The notes beneath the pieces were generated by a model. The model was not told where the DNA came from and made no database searches. It was given only the letters and a program-made list of their open reading frames with translations. Positions 1 through 14,600 of a DNA stretch of 64,000 bases are shown here, in pieces. The stretch is from Candidatus Gastranaerophilales bacterium (GTDB lineage Bacteria; Cyanobacteriota; Vampirovibrionia; Gastranaerophilales; Gastranaerophilaceae), in assembly GCA_944326555.1 (NCBI GenBank), contig CALVEK010000002.1, positions 62,001 through 126,000 of the forward strand, written 5' to 3'. The translations under genes and the position numbers were made by a program. The first letter of the stretch is position 1. Every line of letters starts with the position of its first letter.

Positions 1-135
1 GATAAAAAGCAGAATAAACAATTCTTTTACTCTTTTCAATTAGACATATCAGTAGAAAAAAGAATACATTAAATAACCGATTAAACTAAATCAAAATATG
101 TTTATACTGAAATAAAATATGGGGAGAATGTTTTT

Positions 136-618
136 ATGGGAATACAGGTAAATGATACAAGCCTGCAAAATGGGGTAATAAATAATCTCTATACAAAAGT
201 ACAGGGATATACTTCTCAGTTTTTAAATACAGATACAAGGGATTTTGGCAAGTATTTAAAAGAAAATTTTGATTCTATTGACTCAAACAAAGACAGTGCG
301 TTATCAAAAAATGAAATTTCAACGGCAGTAAAACAAGATATTAGAAACCAAGAATTACAAAAACTTATAAACAATAATAATCTTGAAAAAATGTTTGCTA
401 ATATCGATACTAATGATGATGGAAATATTTCTTACAGTGAAACAAATCCTAACGGAAATCTGTCAGGAATACTAAAATCAGCATATAATCAATACAAAGC
501 AGACTCAAATAACTTAGGTAATGCTGCTTTAAGTTTGACTCAAAATTTATGCAAAAATTATTACGCATCATCTACAATGACAAAACTTGCAACGAGTGCC
601 ATAACAGCTCTTGTGTAA
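136..618 (+). CDS. EF-hand calcium-binding protein
   Basis: A 160-residue protein with two canonical EF-hand loops, D49-E60 (DSNKDSALSKNE) and D91-E102 (DTNDDGNISYSE). Acidic residues sit at loop positions 1, 3 and 5 and a Glu at position 12, so both hands should bind Ca2+. The spacing between the hands is typical of one EF-hand pair. No signal peptide or transmembrane segment is visible, so a cytosolic Ca2+-responsive role is the default. The C-terminal third is Ala/Thr/Leu-rich without a recognisable domain. A strong Shine-Dalgarno (GGGGAG) precedes the ATG. The partner or process it serves cannot be read from the sequence, and the neighbouring transporter gene has its own start 80 bp downstream. 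Confidence 0.85.
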   Translation: MGIQVNDTSLQNGVINNLYTKVQGYTSQFLNTDTRDFGKYLKENFDSIDSNKDSALSKNEISTAVKQDIRNQELQKLINNNNLEKMFANIDTNDDGNISYSETNPNGNLSGILKSAYNQYKADSNNLGNAALSLTQNLCKNYYASSTMTKLATSAITALV

Positions 619-697
619 CATTAATCATCTAAATTATTGCATGTTTTATAATTAACCGTTATGATAAAATTCGGTTTATAAAACAGGCTAAACATTA

Positions 698-2266
698 ATG
701 ATTAATATTACATCAATAAAAAAAGATTTTTTGGCATCAGTCATAGTATTTCTTGTTGCACTTCCGCTTGCAATAGGGATATCCATAGCTTGCGGATTAC
801 CAATATACTCGGGGATAATTTCGGGTATTATAGGTGGTATTGTTGTGGGAGCATTTTCAGGGAACTCCTTACAAGTATCAGGACCTGCAGCAGGGTTAAT
901 ACTGATTGTTGTAGACATTATAGCAACACTTGGAATAGAAAAATTATTTTTAATAATTTTTGTTGTCGGATTGATTCAGATTCTTTTTGGATTTCTCTCA
1001 CTTGGTAAGTGGTTTAGAGCAATATCACCTGCAATAATACAAGGGATGCTTGCAGGTATCGGTATTTCTATATTTTTGTCTCAGTTTCACATAATGCTTG
1101 ACAGCAAACCCCAAAACTCTTTTTTGGAGAATATTTTTGACCTGGGCAAAGTAATATACCAATCAGTTTTGCCCCTTAACGGTTCACCACACCACTTGGC
1201 TAGTATTGTAGGTATCGTAACAATAGCAATAATAATTATCTGGAACGCTATCCCATCAAAAAAATTGAAGTCCATTCCGGCGGCACTCGTTGCAGTAATT
1301 GCTGCATCTTTATTGGCAAATTTATTACACTTTGACATAAATTACATTTCGGTTGGAGATAATTTTTGGAGTGATGTTTCGTTTCTAAAATTATCGCAGT
1401 TTTCACAAATATTTGATATAAAAGTATTGATTAGCGCCCTTGTTATTACATTTATTGCAAGTGCTGAGACATTGCTGACTTCAACGGCAATAGATAAAAT
1501 GAGCGATAAATCTAAAACAGATTATAATAAAGAAATAATAGCTCAAGGAATAGGAAATTCTCTGTCCGGTTTAATTGGCGGTCTTCCAATCACAGGAGTA
1601 ATAGTCAGAAGTGCAGCAAACATTAACGCTGATGCTCAAACCAGATTATCAGCAATACTGCACGGTTTTTGGATATTACTTTTTGTCAGTTTGTTTCCTG
1701 CAATATTAAACTATATTCCGATATCTTCACTCGCAGCAATATTAGTCTATACAGGCTATAAATTGGTTGATGTACAAGCGGCTAAACATATTCTAAAGCT
1801 AAGTAAAGGTGAATTTGTTATATACGCAATTACACTAGTCAGTATACTTTTTACAAATCTTTTTGAGGGTATACTTGTTGGTTTCTTCTGTGCACTGGTC
1901 AAAAGCGCATACAAAGTGCTAAAAGTAGATATAGATACAGAATACTCTGAAGAAACAAACACAGTAACGGCAAAAATACATGGAAATATTACTTTCATAC
2001 AGTTGCCTACTCTTATTGATGCATTAGAAAGTTTGCCAAAAGACAAAAACATCACTCTTTGTGCAGAAAGACTTCATTACATTGACCACGCTTGCATTGA
2101 CTTCATAAAAGAATGGGAAAAAGAACGTCAAAGTGAACTTAAAGCAAAAGAGCTAAACTACGATGTACATGTTGCTTGGGAACAGATGAAAGAAACTTAC
2201 CCATCCTTTAGATGGGGGCATTTTCACAAACATTCCGAAGAAAAAAATTCCGATTCCTTGCACTAG
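698..2266 (+). CDS. SulP family anion transporter with STAS domain
   Basis: A 522-residue inner-membrane transporter of the SulP/SLC26 family. About 400 residues of hydrophobic helices open with a typical N-terminus (FLVALPLAIGISIACGLP) and contain the SGPAAG motif near residue 60. A cytoplasmic STAS-like domain follows (about residues 415-500). SulP proteins carry sulfate, bicarbonate or other anions, often with Na+ or H+. The substrate cannot be told here, because no carbonic anhydrase or sulfate-assimilation gene is adjacent. The His-rich C-terminus (WGHFHKH) is a local oddity. The gene ends four bases before the converging PQ-loop gene. Confidence 0.88.
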   Translation: MINITSIKKDFLASVIVFLVALPLAIGISIACGLPIYSGIISGIIGGIVVGAFSGNSLQVSGPAAGLILIVVDIIATLGIEKLFLIIFVVGLIQILFGFLSLGKWFRAISPAIIQGMLAGIGISIFLSQFHIMLDSKPQNSFLENIFDLGKVIYQSVLPLNGSPHHLASIVGIVTIAIIIIWNAIPSKKLKSIPAALVAVIAASLLANLLHFDINYISVGDNFWSDVSFLKLSQFSQIFDIKVLISALVITFIASAETLLTSTAIDKMSDKSKTDYNKEIIAQGIGNSLSGLIGGLPITGVIVRSAANINADAQTRLSAILHGFWILLFVSLFPAILNYIPISSLAAILVYTGYKLVDVQAAKHILKLSKGEFVIYAITLVSILFTNLFEGILVGFFCALVKSAYKVLKVDIDTEYSEETNTVTAKIHGNITFIQLPTLIDALESLPKDKNITLCAERLHYIDHACIDFIKEWEKERQSELKAKELNYDVHVAWEQMKETYPSFRWGHFHKHSEEKNSDSLH

Positions 2267-2269
2267 AAA

Positions 2270-2551
2270 CTACTTTTCATTAGATTGCAACACAGGCGCA
2301 GGGTTGTTTCTGTATCTGTAATATAAAATCATATCGGTGATTAAAAACGCCATATTTGCTATATAAAGCCAAATTACCAAATCAAGACTATATATCAGCT
2401 TATGAAGCAAACCGCATATATAACCTGCAAGTATTAAATATGAAAACTGAATACTTTTCCCATGTACACACTTACTCTTATATGTTTTATAAGCAGCAAT
2501 CGGCCAACTTATACCAAAGCAAACCATCATTCCGGCTTCAAAAATACTCAT
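2270..2551 (-). CDS. Small PQ-loop (SemiSWEET-like) membrane protein
   Basis: A 93-residue membrane protein with three hydrophobic segments. It contains the GISWPIAAYKTYKS motif followed by GKSIQF and an L..GYICG..HK stretch, a pattern seen in small bacterial PQ-loop proteins. SemiSWEETs of this size work as dimers to move sugars, but the substrate here is unknown. I place the start at 2551 because a GGAG ribosome-binding site lies at the right distance. A longer upstream reading runs into the end of tpsA and has no such site. It converges on the SulP gene and follows tpsA closely on the same strand. The call rests on motif and topology only. Confidence 0.6.
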   Translation of the reverse strand: MSIFEAGMMVCFGISWPIAAYKTYKSKCVHGKSIQFSYLILAGYICGLLHKLIYSLDLVIWLYIANMAFLITDMILYYRYRNNPAPVLQSNEK

Positions 2552-2630
2552 AAAATCTCCAACCTTAAAATATTTTGTTTTAACACAAAATATTATTGCT
2601 CTACTCAAAAAAATTGTAAACAACTTTTTT

Positions 2631-5600
2631 CTATAGATTTTCTTGTTCCATACACCAGAACAGCATAACATTTTCTGTTAATTTATCTATATTTATAAAT
2701 CCGATTTCAACAATCTCACCGTTTATATCAGAAACTTTACCGTCTATATTAAATGATGCATTGTCTTTTTTCATCTGAATATGCAATACATCACCTTTTT
2801 TGAGACCTGTTTTAGGATTTGTATCAGCAATCATTAACACGCCTTTTTGAGAAATACCGACAAGTGATTTGACAATAGGATCGTGAATTTGGTCTGAAGC
2901 ACCTATAACATCGTTATTTAGATTTCTGACAACCCAAGCTATATTCTTGTAAGCAGTTGACTTTTCACTATTTACTGCACTATTATCATCTCCATCAGGA
3001 TTAGGTTCTTTTGTCAGAGAATCCACAGTCGGTATTTTTACTATTTTGTTAGGATCATTATCCAACACATAATCCGGATTAACAGGACTAATTGGCTTCA
3101 CATCAACCTCAATAGTATCTGACATTTTAAGATTAAATGAAGTTTTATTATTGATTACTTCATCAGGCTCATCATCATAATGTATGTTTATCGGATAATC
3201 CTGAGAGATATCAGTGTTATTAACATCAACACGGAACTTATTATTTCTAAAAATAGCTTTTTCGCCAATAATACCGCTTTCCAACATAATTGTTGAATAA
3301 GCAGAAGGATCTGACACAACCGTATCCACAAAAGCATAATCAGAATAAAGTTTTTTAAATGTTGCACCCAACTCAGCACCATCAACCGAATCACCAATAG
3401 TTATATGAACATTGAGTGCATGTTTATCATCTGCATCAGGTTGATAATAAGAGTTATGAGGATTAGAACCGACATCTTCTTGAGCATAATTTGCGCCTTG
3501 TATATCAAACTCAAGTAATTGTCCGTTTTTATTAGCATTATGGAATCCTGTAGCCTTATTTCCATTAGCATCTACTCTAATATCGCCTTTTTGTGCACCG
3601 TCAGAGATATCGTAAACCTGAGCGGTTATTGTATCGGCTTTTAGTGTTACTTTATCTTGTACATAGGCATTATATATATCAAGTTTACTGTTAGGACCTA
3701 CGTTATTTATTTCATCATAAGACATACCGGGACGATAATCAGAACCGGAATGAGGTCTTTTTGCATCTTTTACCGTCAAATTAACAGTTTTTGGTATTAT
3801 TGTTGTGTCTCTTTCCACACGACCTAAATTATTTATAGTAAGTTTTTCATCTTCTACATTTATGGTTATATCATTTGCCGCAGCAATTTCATTAATGTAA
3901 GTATTTCCTTCTGAATGTATTTTTATGGAACCATTTTTACTCAGCATAGAATCAGCATTTAATGCAATTTCGCTGTTAATAACAGTATCCAGTACAGACT
4001 CAGAAGACAAAGTACCTGAGTTTGTTAAGCTATCAATATTAATAGAAGCACCACTGCCTTGAGCTAAGAGATATAAGTTATTCGTATTAACATTATTTGC
4101 AGAAATAGAACCGTTTATCGTTGCTAAAATTGCATCCTGTGCAGATACCGTTCCAAAATTAATATTTTTATTTGACAAAATATTCAAATCATTATCAGCA
4201 CTTGCATTAACAACCCCTCCTGCAGAGATATGAATAGCATTATCAGGATTCAAATTACTAAAGCCGTCTTGTACAATATTTAAATTTTCATCAACTTTTC
4301 CAATACTTCCGCCTGTTACATTTATATCAACAGTTGAACCGGCCAAGATACCTGTATTATTTTGTGAATTTGTCGTACTGTTCAACAGGCTTCCGTTTGT
4401 AATATCAATATCTATTGCTCCATCAGCAATCAAAGAACCATTTGCTTTATCATGAGCAATATTAACATCTGAGTTTTCGTTTTCTATTTGTACAGAATTA
4501 CCTTTGGCAACACCATCTATTGTTATACCCTGTGCTCCTGTATTTTTAAGATACAATTTACCGCCGGATGTTAAAGTAGTAGTTTGCTCTATATCTATAC
4601 CTTCAGCACCTTGGTTATCCAAAGTCATATCAGATTTGGAATTAACCTTTGAACCGGAGCCCAAAGATATACCAGCTGAACCACTGTTAGTCATAACAAG
4701 TTTACCGTCTGTATTTATTGTTGCATTATTGTTAAATACGACACCACCATTAGCACCTGTGTTTGTAATATTTGTATCATTTTTTGATGTAATTACAGCA
4801 CTATCTCCAAAATTAATACCGCTATTACCGTTATTTTCAATATTTATATTCTGACCCGATGTAATTTGAGAAGAAGCTCCCAAAGAAATTCCATCTGTAC
4901 CCATATTTACCAGCGTAATATCTTTTGTTGCAGACAACACAGCATCGTTTCCAAAAGTTATTCGTGATGTATTCACACCATTATTGGACAGATTAATCGA
5001 AGAATTAGATGAAAGATTAGCATTATTTCCAAAAATAATAGAACCTTGAGCATCTTTTGTAATATTCAAATCAGCATCAGAAGAAATAGCCATATCATCG
5101 CCAAAAGATATATTTCCGATACCTTCATCAGTTATCTCAACACCAGATGCCGAAAATTCTCCGCCACCCAAGTGAGTAATACCTCCATCACCGGTATTAT
5201 TAATAGTCAATTTATCATTAGTTTTTACATCGACACCTTGAGAAAAACCTATTCCACCCTTGTTGTTAGAGATAGTAACACTATTATTCTTAGCATCTAT
5301 GCCTGATGTTGCACCAAAAGAAATACCGCTATCAGAACCTGTTGCAGAATTTGTAATATTTATTGAACCAACAGGTGCATTGTCTAAACCGGATATTTTT
5401 CCATCTATTTGAATCTTTCCACCAGTTCCTGAATTATTCAAATTCAATGTACCTGTATAAATATTGCCGTTATCAAGTACACTATATACAGTTATCATTG
5501 CATTTTCACCGAGAACAAGATTTCCTGTACCTGTATTGGCAAAAGTTAATTCCGTTCCTTTATTTTCAATATCGGAATTTATTGTCAAATCGGCATTACC

Positions 5601-8600
5601 GCCCTGTGTAAAGGTATTTTTTGAGCCCAATTCAGCATCTATTGCTCCGGCAATATTCATCGAACCTGAGTTATTTTCTACATTCAATACACCTTTATTT
5701 ATAATATTTGAAGAAATCGATAAGCCTCCATCACCATTATTTATGATGGTTAAAGTATTACCTGACCCGTTTGTTTTACCGTTTTCAATTTGAGAAGATG
5801 TAATAGAAAGTGCTCCGGCATTATTCTGAATAGTTATATCAGAATGAGCTCCCGAAGAATCGTTTATAAGGTCATTATTAATATTTCCTTTTATTTGTGT
5901 ACCGGCTTGACCGTTCGAAGTTATATTCAAAGAACCCTTATTATTGTTTATTGATCCGTTCAACACAATGCCTGAATCACTACCTGAACTATTAGCAGTT
6001 ATAGTAGAATTTCCGTTATTATTAAGTGCACCGTTAACAGATAACAAACCGTTTCCAAAATGGGTAATATCAAATTTACCGCCTGCCGTAATTTTGTTTA
6101 CAGACAGTGAATTATTTCCTGTTGAATTGTTAGTAATTGTCAAATCACCATTTTTAGCAACTACACTACCTGCAAGGTTCATATCGCCATTATTGGCAAT
6201 TATAGAAACATTACTGTTATTTGATGTTATTGAAGACTGGGCATTTTGTGAAATACCGTCTTGGGCATTAATATCAACAGAATTGTTAGCCAAAATATTA
6301 TCATTAATATTTATATTTGCACCTGATTCCAATTGAACAAGCCCATTTGCTGTGATTGAGCCAATATTAAAATCTGTATCAGGACTTGAGAGATAAATAT
6401 CGTTACCTGTAGCCGTAACATCTCCATTTGCTTGAAGAATCATTGATTGACTGTCAGAACCAATATTATTTCCGGCGATTATCGAAATATTTCCATCAGA
6501 AATAAGTGTTGTTAAATTTCCGACCTGAGAAACATTTTGTGAAGAATTTATATTAATACTACTACCATCAATTATGGCATCAATAAGCACATCACCGTCT
6601 CTTGCAACAAGTTCAATATTACCTTGAGCGGTTAAGTTCTTGTTCAACTCAAGAGAATTTGCAGAATCGAGACTAATATACCCTCCTGCATTTAGAGCAT
6701 CCGTAACAGTGATATTTCCTGAAGCTGTAGTTGTTAGATCTATATCATTTTTAGCTTTTATGGTCGAAGTGCTGATATCACTATCAATACCTTTTAAGAC
6801 AACTGAACCGTTTCTTTCGGCATCGGCATTAACAACACCGCCGCCTTGCAAGGAGAAGCCTATGGCATTGCCGTTTGGTGTACCTATATTTCCTGACTCA
6901 CTGTACAAATTAATATTGCCGCCTGTAGCTTCAATTGTTTTGCCGTCATTAATTTGAGTAATATCATTTTGAGCATTCAAATTAACTTCATTTGCCTTAA
7001 TTAGTCCATTTAGACTTATATCTTGTGCGGATTTTACATTAGCACTATTCTTAGCAGTTATGTTCCCTGCTTTAAACGTTCCATCACTTGCTAGATATAT
7101 ACTTCCATTTGCGGCATCTGCGTTAACCAATCCTGAAACAGATGTTTTGATAGAATTAGCAGAAGATTCACCAATATTTGCAGTTTTACTTATTAAATCG
7201 ACATTACCACCTGATATTACACCGTTTTTAGAATAATCAGCCTGCAAAAGATTTCCGTTAGCGGTCAGTTTAATGTAATTATCAGCGTTAATTTGCCCTA
7301 TTGTAAAATCACCGGAAGTATCTTCTAAGTAAACATTCTTTGAAGACTCAACATTAACTGAATTGTTAGCATTTACCAAGACAGATTTATCAGCAGAACC
7401 AACATCTTTAGCATTTATTATGTTAATGTCATTATTTGCATTCAACGCAACATCATTTATCTGCTGCACAATATTGGCATCTGTATCAATATTTATATCT
7501 GTGCCTGCAGTTACAATTGAATTTAAAATAATATCTCCGTTTTTAGAGCCAAGAGAAACAAATTCTTTTGCCGTAACGTTCTCATTCAAAGTCAACCCGT
7601 CAACAGAATCGAGATTTACATAGCCGTTCGCTGCATTGAGCGCAGACGAAACAGTAATAGTACCTGATGTTGTTGTGGTCAAATCAATATTTTTGTCTGC
7701 GATAATTGAACTTGTATTAATATCTGATTCCACACCGTTTAAAACAACAGAACCGCCCGTTGAATGAGCTTCTACAGTTCCTGCAGAAAAATCGATGGCA
7801 TTGGCTTCGACATCACCAACGGCAGCCTCTCCAATATCACCATCATTGGCATTCAATAACAAATTAGAATCTGCTTCAATCGATTTATCAAGAGAAGAAT
7901 CCTGAGTGATACTCTTTGCTGAATCTATTGTAACATTACCACCCTTAACCAAGCCTGCAAGATGAACATTACCGTCTCCGGTTGTTGAAAGTTTTACAGT
8001 TCCACCGTTTGTAGAAGTTACGGAAGAAATATTCAATTGTTGGTTTGGACTTGTAAGATATATATTTTGTCCTGTAGCATCAACATTTCCACCAGCGTTT
8101 AGCATAATTGACTGGTTATTAGCACCGATATCACCACCTGCTGACAATGAAATATTTTTGTTCGCATTCAAAGTAGTATTATTACTATCCTGCGTAATTT
8201 TTCCTGCAGCATTTATTATAATATCGCTTGTATTTGATGTAATTATATGATTCAACAAAATATCTGTTTTAGCAGCCAGAGAAACAAAATCTTTTGCAGT
8301 TAAATCACCATTTAAGACCAAAGCATCGGCAGAATTTAAGCTAATATAGCCTTCTTGCGCATTTAAAGGAGAAGTAACAGTAATGCTGCTACCTGCACCT
8401 GTTGTTGAAAGGTCAATATTCACACCTGCTTCGATAGAATCGGTAGTAATACTTGTGTTTACACCGTTTAAAACTATAGAACCTTTTTTAGCAGAGGCTC
8501 TCAAGCTATCTGTTGCTGAAAAATCGATTGCATTTGCAGGCTTACCCTCTTGAGCACTTTCACCGATACTGCCTTGAGTACTTGTAAGATTAACAGTAGA

Positions 8601-11600
8601 AGCCTGTATTGACTTATCCAGACTCTCATTTTGAGTTATATCATTAACAGCAGTCAAAATTGCATCTTTTGCTGTAATTAGCCCATCTAATCGCAATGCG
8701 GCAGAAGAATTGATATCAACCGTATGATTATTTGCAGTAATAGTACCAGTAGTCAAATCTCCCTCGGGGCTGTTTAGATATATATCGCCTTGAGCAGATG
8801 CATCAACCTTTCCGCCCTCTTGAACTTTTATATCAAGAGCATTTCCACTTTCGCCAATAGAGCCGTTATTTGTAATTAAATTAATATTTTGAGCATCTAT
8901 TGATTTATCCAATCCTGAATCTTGAGAAATTGCCGTAGCAGAATCAACCGTAACATTGCCGCCTTTTACCAGACCGACAAAATGAACTTTACCTGTATCC
9001 GTTTTAAGGTTTACAATGCCGTTTGCATCAGGTTTATCACTATTTATGCCTGCAATATTTAGGTTCTTGTCCTTACTGCCAAGATAGATATCTCCGCCAT
9101 CTGCTTTTATTGTTCCATCAGCGTTAATCAATATAGAATTTGAATTTGAACCAATATTTTGAGCAGCATTCAAAACAACATTAGATGATGTCGTTAAAGC
9201 ATTATCAGAAGTTGTTTGATTTATACTACCTGCAGAATTAATCTCTATGTCATTTGTTGTAGCATCAATCACCCCTGAAAGTGTTACATTTTTACCTTCA
9301 ACAGTAGCATCTACCGTAACTTTTCCACCTTGCGCAGTTATATTTGCCAAAGTAATATCACCGGTTGCATCAATGTCAATAGCATTACCTGAAACATCCG
9401 CACCATTTGCCGTTATAGAACCACCCAAATGGATAATATCTCCGTTTGCATTAATACCGATATACGAATCAGATACTATTGCAGAATTTATTGATATATT
9501 TCCATCTTGAGAAACAAGATTTATGTTTTTAGATGCAGTTATATCATGATTAACATTAAGTCCCTTTGCAGAATTTAAGCTAATATAGCCATTATCCGCA
9601 TTTAAAGAATTATTGACAATAATATTTCCCTTGGATGGATCTTTATCAATCGTTGTAGACAAATCAATATCAGTACCGGCATTTATAGAGCTGGTTATAA
9701 TATCAGTATCAATACCGTTAAGAACAACGGCTTCACTTGCAGATGCAGACAAGTTACCACCTGCTGAGAACATTATTGCAGAACCTGCAGAACCGATGCT
9801 TCCGTTCTGTGCTGTCAAAGAAACATCCTTAACAGCTTCAATAGCTTTTGTAATAGATGCACCCTGTTGAATTGATTCTGACGAATTAAGAATTACATCT
9901 CCGCCTTTGATTAGGCCGTTAATAACGATGTCTCCACCATCAACCGTATTTATATCAACAGTGCCGTTTGCGTTATCTTTATGACTGTTTATTCCTGCAA
10001 TATTAAGATCATTTGTATAGCTGTCAACATAAATATTATTGCCATCAGCAGTAAAAGAACCGTTATTTATGCTTATTCTTACGTGATTTTCATCCGTACC
10101 AATATCTTTAATTGCATTTAATATGATATTACCGTCTTGAGCAACGAGACCAGCTGATAATATTGTGCCGTCATCAAAAATACTGCCTGCAGCTCCGATT
10201 GTAATACTTTTACCTGAATTGATACCTCCCTGTATTGTTACATTACCATCTTGTACAGCATTAGTAACATCTAATGTACCGGAAGACGTTATGTTCCCTA
10301 TAGTTATATTGCCTGTTTGAAGTCCGCTCTCTTCTGTAACAGCCTCATTATTTATAGAGATATTTCCTTTATTTGCAGATGCATTTGTAACATTAATATC
10401 TCCGCCATTTTTATTTGTTATGTTTATTCCACCATCGCCCTGAGCAGTAGCAGCATTTGTTCCGCTTTGAATAACACCTGCAGTTTGATTAATTCCGCCA
10501 TTTGCATTTAAGATTATATGCTTACCGGCTTTAATATTCTTGTCTATAACCAAAGACTCTGCTGAATCAAGTCTTACATATCCGTCTGAGGTTTCTATAT
10601 CATTAGAAACCGTTATTTTACCCGAATTTTGAGTCGAAAGGTCAATATCATTTTTTGCAATAATCGAAGAAGTATTTATATCAGTATCGATACCATTCAA
10701 ATATACAGAGCCTTCAGCCGCAGACGCAGACAAAGAGCCGCCTGTAGAAAAGTCTAAAGAATTACCGCTTTGTCCGATATTGCCTTTATTTGCAGTAAGA
10801 GTTAAATTTCCTTTTGCATCCAAAGATGAAGTATCAGCTTCAGCAATATCTTGTATAATACTGCCTTGAGCATTTATATCGATATCCTGAGCAGATATTT
10901 TATCCTTTAAAACAACATCACTGTTTGAGCCATCTGTGTTATTACCTGTGGCAGATACTTTTACAGTACCTGTTGAATTAATAACACCGGCATTAAGAGT
11001 CTTATTCTGACTTGTTATATAAACATTACCGGGGAGCGGTACAGCAGAAGAATCCTTATTTACAGTAACAATACCATCCGCATTGAGTAATATAGACTTG
11101 TCAACAGAGCCTATATCGGAATTTGCTGACAAATTAATATCTCTACCTGCATTTAATACAGTATCGTTATTAGAAACTTCCTGTTTTATACTTCCGTTGG
11201 CAGTAACGTTAATATCTGTTTTTGCTGTTAATATCGAATTGAGAAGAATATCTCCGCCATTAGCCGCAACATCAATGTAATCATCAGCGGTGAGATTTCC
11301 GCTTAAATTAAGTTCATCGGCAGCATTAAGTTTAATATGACCTTTTGCAGTAATATCTTCGTTTACATTAATATCTCCGGAACCTGTTGTTGTGAGGTCT
11401 ATATCATTAAGAGCAACAATATCTTGCGTGTTGATTGTTGTCTCAATACCATTGAGATACACAGACCCCTGTGCAGCTTTTGCGCTCAAAGAATCACTTG
11501 AGAATTTTATAGCTCCGCCATTTTCCTCTAATGCACCAATGTTTCCTGTAGACGAAACAAGAGTCAGTGCACCAGATGCATTGATAGCCTTATCCGTATA

Positions 11601-14600
11601 ATCCTTGCTTTGAACAATATCATCAATGGCATTTAACGTAACATCTTGTGCATTAATAAGCCCGTTTAGCTCCATACCTCCTGATGATCCGGTATTTGAC
11701 AATGTAACATTTCCTGTCGCATCTATATTACCTACAGAAAGGTTACTATCCGGACTTGCTACATTAACATCTTGAGCCTTTGTAATATTCAAAGACGCAT
11801 CTTCACCTGTAATATTAACCTTTAGAGCATTTTCAACACCACTTTGTGCACTTCCGATACTGCCCAATTCACTTCTCAATGTTATACTGCCTGCAGAATA
11901 AATAGCTACCTCATCAGGATTGCTTTGGAGAATGTTACCTTGAGCCTTGAGTGAAAGATTATTATCAGCATACATCTGCCCGATTACAAAATCACCTGAT
12001 TCGTCTTCCAGATATATATTTCCTGCATGCCTGTCAGCAGTACCGACATTAACCTCACCTTTTGCATCTACAACAATACCTTTTTCAGCAGTTCCTGCAT
12101 TTGCTGCAGTTATATTTATATCCTTATCAGTTGTTAAAGAGGCCCCTGTCAAAGAAGAATCCTGAATAATATCTTTTTGAGCATTTATAGTAATGTTATC
12201 CGTTGCATTAATTTTTTGTTTTAACTCAACGTTTTCAGCAGAATCAAGATTTATATGACCAGTAACATTCTGAGGGTTTGAAACAATTATATTACCGGAA
12301 TTTGTAGTGAATAAGTCAATATTTTTTGCTGCATTTACATTAGTTGTATCAATATCGGTATCTATACCATTTAGGGCAATAGAACCGCTTGTTGCATTTG
12401 CAGAAAGAGTCCCGCCTGACGAAAAGCCTATCGTCTTAACCTCATCGCCTGTTGAATCGCCAATATCTCCTGTATTGGCAGTGAGTTTAAGACTATTTCC
12501 TGCTTCAATGGTCTTATCCTTTACATTATCAGTTTCTTGAAGAATACTTCCTCTTGCATTCAAATCGATATTTGCACCGGAAACGAGATCCGTAAGAATT
12601 ATGTTCTTATTCGTATTTCCTAAATAATCAGAAGTGGTTATACGAATCACACCACCGTCAGAATCAGAAGACACAGTTCCAAGTCTAATATCTGCACCTG
12701 GGCTGTCAAGATAAATATCAGAACCGGTTGCATTAACAAGATTGTCTGCATTTAGCTTTATTGAACTATCAGAAGAGCCAATATTACCATCGGCGGTCAA
12801 ATCTATATTGTTACCGGCATTAATAGCCAAATTACTTGTTGACTGTTTAATATCACCTCTTGCATCCAATTCAACATTTGAATCTGTAGAAATAACAGAA
12901 TTCAAAATCAAATTTCCGTCTGTCGAATTATTTGAAACATATATATCACCACCTGTGGCAGAAATATTTCCAACAGAAACATCACCTGTGGCAGTTTCCA
13001 CATTTTCGACTCTAACACCACCTTTGTGGGCAGTAACATCGGTTAGAGTAATTCCATTACCGCCAAAATTAGTAATTTCTATGTTTCCACTAACAGCATC
13101 ACCCAAACCGCTTTCTATATTTGTACCATCAGTTTGAATGATACCATCTTTAGAAATTAACGATATATCACCTGCTGCCGTTATATCATCGGTAATATTG
13201 AGAGTTTTATCAGTATCAAGTTTTATACTTCCGTTTTCATTATGAAACGCACCACCAAGGATAATATTTCCATCCCCTGTAGTTCCTAAATTGTAATCAG
13301 TACCTGCCTTGATTTGAGACAAAATTATATCAGTGTCTTTACCCTCTATATTGGCAGAAAGATTTGCATCAACATTCACATTTCCATCAGTCTGTACAAT
13401 TACTCTCTGGCCATCAGAACCAACATTACCTGCAGTTGAAGTAAGAGTGATATCTCCTGCAGCTTCCAAAGTACTGTCTTGAATAGTTTGAGTTATATCA
13501 TTCTTTGAAGTTATATCAATTGTACCGTTTTCACTCTTAATAAGATTATTCAAAACAACACTGTCAGAATTAATGTCAATGTTATCGGTGCCGGTTACTT
13601 TTTGCAAACTCGTTTCACCGCCAGCATTAATATTAACTGAGTTATTATTTAATGGATTTTTAGCCCCAGCAGAAATTAATCCGTCTTGTTTTTGCGTAAC
13701 ATTGCCTTTGGTTGTTATATCGACAAAGCCATGAGTTCCCGTAAGATTATTGAATGCAATATTTCCATTTTCAGCATCATTTTTCAAGACAATATTACCG
13801 GTGTTGTTTGTTATATTATGGAGATTCATATCTCCTGCAACAGAGTTGGTAATAGAAAGCTCTCCACTGCCATTGTGTACAATATCAGCATCTGCAGCTT
13901 GATTAATGCCTCCTTGAGAAGATATTGTTAGAGAATCATTGGCTGTTAGGGAATTATTAATATTTACGACACCACCAGCTGCTGTATTAGAAACAACAAT
14001 ATTCCCTGTTTCTGAATTTACTTTGCCGGTAGAAATATCACCTGAAACTTTGTTAGTAAAACTGACATCGCCACCATACGTGTATATTTCTGAATTCTTA
14101 GACTGATTAATTCCGGTATTAGCGTCAAATGTTACATCACCAGTAGATGCAGTAATATTTCCTGTTATATTAATACCATTATCAGATGTGGCCTTTAAAT
14201 AAGCCGAAGAACTCGAAGATATTGTTAAATCATTATCACCTGTGCCATGTATATTCGCACCGTATCTGCCTGTATTTATTGTTACATCATCACCGGCAGA
14301 GACCTTTATGGCCTGATCGTCAGAACCCAAACCACCTGTTAAGATATTAAAATTAATGCCTCCGTCTGTTTCTATTGCAGTAAAATCATCCCTTGTTTGA
14401 TTTATACTACTGGCTCGAATGTCAACATCTTGAGTTGCCGATATTGTATTATTTAAGGTTATCGTTCCTGTGTTTAAACTTATTCCTCCATTTTTTGCGG
14501 TCAATTTTTCAATATTAACAGCATTAGGAGTTTCTACAGAAATATTCCCAATACCTTCATTTAAAATCTCAGAACCCGAGCTTTGGTTCAATATACCGGA

